From: Gammaproteobacteria bacterium
GTDB taxonomy: Bacteria; Pseudomonadota; Gammaproteobacteria; Steroidobacterales; Woeseiaceae
Direction: 5' to 3'
DNA: 10,194 bases
NCBI GenBank assembly: GCA_029881015.1
Contig: JAOUNK010000092.1
Span: forward strand, 1-10,194
Below, piece by piece: positions 7,119 through 10,194 of this stretch. Position 1 is the stretch's first letter; the number at the start of each line of letters is the position of its first letter. Position numbers and translations under genes: made by a program. Under the pieces are notes generated by a model, which saw only the letters and a program-made list of their open reading frames with translations, searched no databases and had not been told where the DNA came from.

Positions 7119-7981
7119 AAATTCTTGTAACGGGCGCAGGCGGTCAGTTAGGGAGGACGCTCCTGGCCGCTGGTCCGCCCGATGTGACCATGGTCGGTCT
7201 CGACCGGTCTCAACTGGATATTGCGGAACCGGGCCAGGTGTTGGCGTGCCTGCAACGCGAGAGGCCGGATGTCGTTGTCAATTGTGCTGCGTATTCCGCG
7301 GTCGACCTTGCAGAATCCGAGGTGGCGAAGGCGAGAAAGGCCAATGCTGCCGGGCCGGAGAATCTCGCGATCGTAGCCCGAGACAGTGGCGCACGTCTTA
7401 TTCACCTCTCCACCGACTACGTATTCGACGGTCGAGCGACGGTCCCGTACCCGCCCGGTGCATTGCAGAACCCGCTGAGCGCTTACGGTGCCTCAAAATG
7501 TGAGGGTGAGCAGCGCATTCATGACGTTCTTGCGGGAAACTCCGTTGTTTTGCGATCGTCCTGGTTGTACAGCGAGTATAGCGGCAACTTTGTGAGCACA
7601 ATGTTGCGACTGTTTCGTGAGCGCGAGGATGTATCCGTTGTTAACGACCAGACAGGGTCGCCAACATGGGCGCGTTCGGTCGCCGATGCTATATTCGCGT
7701 TTGTTGCGAAGCCGGACATCGCCGGCACCTACCACTGGTCGGATGCGGGGCAAGCCAGTTGGTATGACTTCGCTTGCGCGATCCACGAAGAGGCGTTGGA
7801 TTTGGGGCTGCTGGACAAGAAAGTTGATATCCGGGCGATCGCGACGCGCGATTACCAGGCTGCGGCGAAACGCCCTGCGTACAGCGTGCTCGACTGCTCT
7901 TCCACGTCTGAGGCGCTAGGCTTGAAGCAGACACCGTGGCGTCAGAATCTGCGAGCAATGCTCGAGGTCGTCGTACGATGA
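7115..7981 (+). CDS. rmlD: dTDP-4-dehydrorhamnose reductase
   Basis: NAD(P)H-dependent short-chain reductase giving dTDP-L-rhamnose, the last step of the pathway. It has 288 residues. Visible are the Rossmann loop GAGGQLG (7-13), NCAAYSAVDLAE (56-67), STDYVFDG (99-106, Thr100 active-site side chain), the catalytic pair YGASK (Tyr124, Lys128; Thr is more usual than Ser before Lys), RSSWLY (147-152), NDQTGSPTWA (177-186) and the C-terminal RPAYSVLD (253-260) seen across RmlD proteins. ATG 7115 overlaps rmlC and no good Shine-Dalgarno lies at normal distance, so its translation probably depends on ribosomes finishing rmlC. It overlaps rmlB by four bases. Confidence 0.95.
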   Translation: MKILVTGAGGQLGRTLLAAGPPDVTMVGLDRSQLDIAEPGQVLACLQRERPDVVVNCAAYSAVDLAESEVAKARKANAAGPENLAIVARDSGARLIHLSTDYVFDGRATVPYPPGALQNPLSAYGASKCEGEQRIHDVLAGNSVVLRSSWLYSEYSGNFVSTMLRLFREREDVSVVNDQTGSPTWARSVADAIFAFVAKPDIAGTYHWSDAGQASWYDFACAIHEEALDLGLLDKKVDIRAIATRDYQAAAKRPAYSVLDCSSTSEALGLKQTPWRQNLRAMLEVVVR

Positions 7982-9081
7982 GCAACGTTCTCGTAACGGG
8001 CGGTGCGGGGTTCATTGGCGCCAATTTTGTGCACTACTGGTTACAGCAGTATCCCGGTGACCGGGTCGTCGTCCTGGATGCCCTGACTTATGCCGGCAAC
8101 CTGGCGAGCCTGGCGCCGGCCAGTCGCAATCCGGCCTACCGGTTTGTTAAGGGCGATATCTGCGATACCTCGCTCGTCGCCGCGCTGCTGCATGAAGAGA
8201 GTATCGATACCGTGGTGCACTTCGCAGCGGAGTCGCACGTGGACAGATCGATAAGCGGACCCGGCGCGTTCATCCAGACCAATATGGTCGGGACGTATTC
8301 GCTGCTCGAAGCGGCGCGCGCACACTGGCTCAAAGGAGGCAAAACGATCGAGCATCGCTTCCACCACGTTTCGACTGACGAGGTTTATGGCTCTCTTGGC
8401 GCGGACGATCCTGCATTCGATGAGCAGACCGCCTATGCCCCTAACTCACCGTACTCGGCGAGCAAGGCCGGTTCTGATCACCTGGTTCGTGCCTATCATC
8501 ACACTTATGGTGTACAGGTAACGACGAGCAATTGTTCCAATAACTACGGCCCGTACCAGTTCCCGGAGAAGTTGATTCCACTCATGGTCGTCAACGCGCT
8601 CAGCGGCAGGTCGTTGCCCGTTTATGGTGATGGCAGCAATATTCGGGACTGGCTGTTCGTCGAAGATCACGTGCGCGCGATCGATCTGGTCATCAAGGAA
8701 GGCAAGGTGGGAGAGACCTACAATATCGGCGGCAACGAGGAACACGCCAATCTCGACATCGTGAATCGCCTGTGCGCCTGCATCGACGAGGTGTTCGACG
8801 CCGACGGATCGCTGGCGGAACGTTTTCCCGATGCGCCTGCGTCGTCGGGTACGGCGACGGCATCGCTGATCACGATGGTCAAGGATCGCCCGGGCCATGA
8901 CTGGCGCTACGCCATAGATGCAAGTCGAATCCAGAACGAGTTGGGCTTTGAGCCGGCGCACGATTTCGCATCAGGCCTGCGCAGCACGGTCGATTGGATG
9001 CTCGCGAACGAGGACTGGTGGCGCGCTATCCTCGATGACAGCTATAGGAGCTGGATCGAGGACCAGTACGAGACGCGATGA
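7978..9081 (+). CDS. rmlB: dTDP-glucose 4,6-dehydratase
   Basis: Extended short-chain dehydrogenase that converts dTDP-glucose to dTDP-4-keto-6-deoxyglucose with bound NAD+, second step of the pathway. From ATG 7978 it has 367 residues, beginning MSNVLVTGGAGFIG. The NAD loop is GGAGFIG (8-14). Other motifs are LTYAGN (36-41), HFAAESHVDRSI (81-92), the active site STDEVYG (132-138: Thr133, Asp134, Glu135), YSASK (159-163: Tyr159, Lys163), NNYGPYQFPEKLIP (188-201) and DRPGHDWRYAID (303-314). A stretch at about 275-300 is an insertion relative to the shortest homologues, as often seen in proteobacterial RmlB. The frame stays open upstream to 7936, but that would add 14 residues with no homology; the ATGA overlap and GAGG ten bases upstream favour 7978. 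Confidence 0.96.
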   Translation: MSNVLVTGGAGFIGANFVHYWLQQYPGDRVVVLDALTYAGNLASLAPASRNPAYRFVKGDICDTSLVAALLHEESIDTVVHFAAESHVDRSISGPGAFIQTNMVGTYSLLEAARAHWLKGGKTIEHRFHHVSTDEVYGSLGADDPAFDEQTAYAPNSPYSASKAGSDHLVRAYHHTYGVQVTTSNCSNNYGPYQFPEKLIPLMVVNALSGRSLPVYGDGSNIRDWLFVEDHVRAIDLVIKEGKVGETYNIGGNEEHANLDIVNRLCACIDEVFDADGSLAERFPDAPASSGTATASLITMVKDRPGHDWRYAIDASRIQNELGFEPAHDFASGLRSTVDWMLANEDWWRAILDDSYRSWIEDQYETR

Positions 9082-9098
9082 TCAGGGCTGCCAGTTAG
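9078..9098 (+). other. Six-codon mini-ORF bridging rmlB and the membrane-protein gene
   Basis: The ATG at 9078 overlaps the rmlB TGA (ATGA) and opens a frame encoding MIRAAS that ends with TAG at 9096-9098. The last G of that stop is the first base of the downstream GTG start (TAGTG). The mini-ORF therefore overlaps the stop of one gene and the start of the next, using the same two overlap types found elsewhere in the operon. It could carry terminating ribosomes across the 16-bp gap. The coordinates are seen directly; translation is inferred and chance is possible in so short a frame. Confidence 0.35.
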
Positions 9099-10012
9099 TG
9101 TCGTTCAAGCGCATCGTCGAAAAGACCTGGCTGGCCACGTTCATCGTGGTCGCTCTCGTCTTCGTGCTCGTGTATTTCCGGGACGACGCGGACAAGATGG
9201 CCAGGGTGCTGGACGCGAACGTGCGCATGCTGGGTTGGGCGGTCATCGCACAGATCGCATATTTCTTCACCACCGTCGTTACCTGGCAAAAGGCGCTTCT
9301 GTACGCGACCGGCAGGACCGTGGCATTGCGGGAAGGCCTGACCCAGATCCTGATGGTCAATTTCGGCAAGTACATTCCCGGCAAGGTCTGGGGCATGGCC
9401 GCGCGTGGCAAGCGCCTGACAGAATCGGGTTATGACGTCGAGGAAATTGCGCGCGCAAGCTATCTCGAGCAGATTCTCCTGCTCCTGACGGGCTTCGCGA
9501 TCGCCTTGTCCGCCGCGGCGCTGGCTCTCGGCAATCCGCTTTACTGGCTCGGTCTCGTACTGGCCGTAATCGCAATACTCCTGTTCAGGCACGGAGACCA
9601 CGTCATCGGCAAATTGGCCAAGGTGGTTCCCCAGGCAGCTCGGCTGTTGCGCTTTTTCGAAGTTCGCATGGGTACCATCCCGGTCATAAAGCTCTCGATC
9701 GGCTATGCCCTGCAATGGCTGTTTCTCGCCGGGGCATTCACCTTCGTTTGTACAAGCATCATCAGCGTCGAACTCAGTCCGGAGAACGTTGCCGTTTTCG
9801 TGCTGAGCCTGACTGCGGGATTCCTGGCCGGGTTCCTGGCGCTGTTCGCTCCGGGAGGCGTTGGTGTACGAGAAGGTGTCGGGGCGGCGATACTGATGTC
9901 GGTGGTGTCGCTTGAAGAAGCCGTGCTGTTGATGTTGCTGTTCAGGGTCTGGGTGGTGGCAGCCGAGCTAATCGCCGGTGCCGTTGTGTTCATTCCAGGG
10001 AAGAAGGGTTGA
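9098..10012 (+). CDS. Integral membrane protein of the lysylphosphatidylglycerol synthase TM / flippase-like family
   Basis: A 304-residue hydrophobic protein with about seven or eight predicted membrane spans, roughly at 11-27, 44-64, 122-143, 147-163, 198-221, 232-250, 261-275 and 277-299. The family signatures are NFGKYIPGKVWG (88-99) and the glycine-rich APGGVGVREG (251-260). Members either form the flippase half of MprF or stand alone in glycan and glycolipid loci; the soluble aminoacyltransferase domain of MprF is absent here. Location between dTDP-rhamnose genes and a glycosyltransferase suggests a role in lipid-linked glycan or glycolipid assembly at the inner membrane, but substrate cannot be read from sequence. 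GTG 9098 is chosen because it places a short basic N terminus before the first span; the open frame to 8918 lies wholly in rmlB. AGGG is ten bases upstream. Confidence 0.85.
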   Translation: MSFKRIVEKTWLATFIVVALVFVLVYFRDDADKMARVLDANVRMLGWAVIAQIAYFFTTVVTWQKALLYATGRTVALREGLTQILMVNFGKYIPGKVWGMAARGKRLTESGYDVEEIARASYLEQILLLLTGFAIALSAAALALGNPLYWLGLVLAVIAILLFRHGDHVIGKLAKVVPQAARLLRFFEVRMGTIPVIKLSIGYALQWLFLAGAFTFVCTSIISVELSPENVAVFVLSLTAGFLAGFLALFAPGGVGVREGVGAAILMSVVSLEEAVLLMLLFRVWVVAAELIAGAVVFIPGKKG

Positions 10013-10194
10013 CGGAGGGCAAGGCAATCAAGGTCTGTCATGTGGTGTCGTACCGGGCGCCGGCCTACATACGCACCCGCAATTTGCAGGCGGCGCTCCG
10101 CCGCATAGACGGTTGTGAGGTGTTCGACGCGACCAACACGCGCCCCGGATTCAGCCGCTACCTGGAAACTGTCTGGAAGACGCTGCGGATACGG
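10009..10194 (+). CDS. Probable glycosyltransferase, N-terminal fragment running off the window
   Basis: Sixty-two codons are visible and the frame is still open at the last base. The N-terminal strand KVCHVVSYRAPAYIRTRN (8-25), followed by a helix and a second strand (GCEVFDATNT, 34-43), resembles the start of a GT-B glycosyltransferase of the group 1 (GT4-like) type, where the first Rossmann strand and a YxRTRN-like segment are common. The proposed start is TTG 10009, which overlaps the preceding TGA as TTGA. There is no ATG, and the only other near candidate, GTG 10042, would remove the first strand. GGAGGG at 10014-10019 lies inside the gene and does not serve any ordinary start codon. 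The neighbours (rhamnose pathway, flippase-like protein) fit a glycan-assembling transferase. The donor sugar is unknown. Confidence 0.6.
   Translation, partial: MTEGKAIKVCHVVSYRAPAYIRTRNLQAALRRIDGCEVFDATNTRPGFSRYLETVWKTLRIR

Noticed and set aside
7936..7977. N-terminal extension of rmlB to base 7936
   Set aside because: Adds 14 residues before the standard VLVTGGAGFIG start; ATG 7978 overlaps the rmlD stop as ATGA, matching the other junctions.
8918..9097. N-terminal extension of the membrane protein to base 8918
   Set aside because: The extra 60 residues are an out-of-frame read of the conserved rmlB C terminus and are hydrophilic; GTG 9098 gives a normal first membrane span.

Overview
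The window is one uninterrupted head-to-tail gene block on the + strand, GC-rich, with almost no intergenic DNA. Its largest gap is 25 bp and most junctions are 1-4 nt stop/start overlaps. Protein character (a gammaproteobacterial-type PccB, a proteobacterial RmlB with an internal insertion, frequent GTG starts) suggests a free-living proteobacterium, most likely an uncultured gammaproteobacterium. That is a judgement from recognised sequence style, not from a search. Both ends are cut inside genes.

Region 1 (1-4718) is an acyl-CoA carboxylase / methylmalonyl-CoA module. It holds the 3' four-fifths of a carboxyltransferase (PccB type), a complete three-domain biotin carboxylase/biotin carrier subunit (PccA type), the MeaB G-protein chaperone of methylmalonyl-CoA mutase, and a small VOC-superfamily protein that is a candidate methylmalonyl-CoA epimerase with atypical metal ligands. 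Together they would take propionyl-CoA to methylmalonyl-CoA, epimerise it and protect the B12 mutase. The mutase itself is not in the window.

Region 2 (4715-5680) is a stand-alone FabD-like malonyltransferase. It overlaps the VOC gene by 4 nt upstream and rmlA by 1 nt downstream, so it joins the carboxylase block to a sugar block.

Region 3 (5680-9081) is the complete dTDP-L-rhamnose pathway in the order rmlA-rmlC-rmlD-rmlB, every junction overlapping. Glucose-1-phosphate becomes dTDP-glucose (RmlA), the 4-keto-6-deoxy sugar (RmlB), its 3,5-epimer (RmlC) and dTDP-L-rhamnose (RmlD).

Region 4 (9098-10194) opens a cell-surface glycan or glycolipid locus. It contains an integral membrane protein of the lysylphosphatidylglycerol-synthase TM / flippase-like family, then the first 62 codons of a probable glycosyltransferase that runs off the window.

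The most notable features are the translationally coupled fusion of a (methyl)malonyl-CoA module to a rhamnose/glycan module through a divergent malonyltransferase, an apparent six-codon bridging mini-ORF between rmlB and the membrane protein, and tandem in-frame stops whose second copy overlaps the meaB start. No RNA gene, CRISPR array, mobile element, terminator or convincing promoter was seen, and no stretch above 300 bases lacks a gene.
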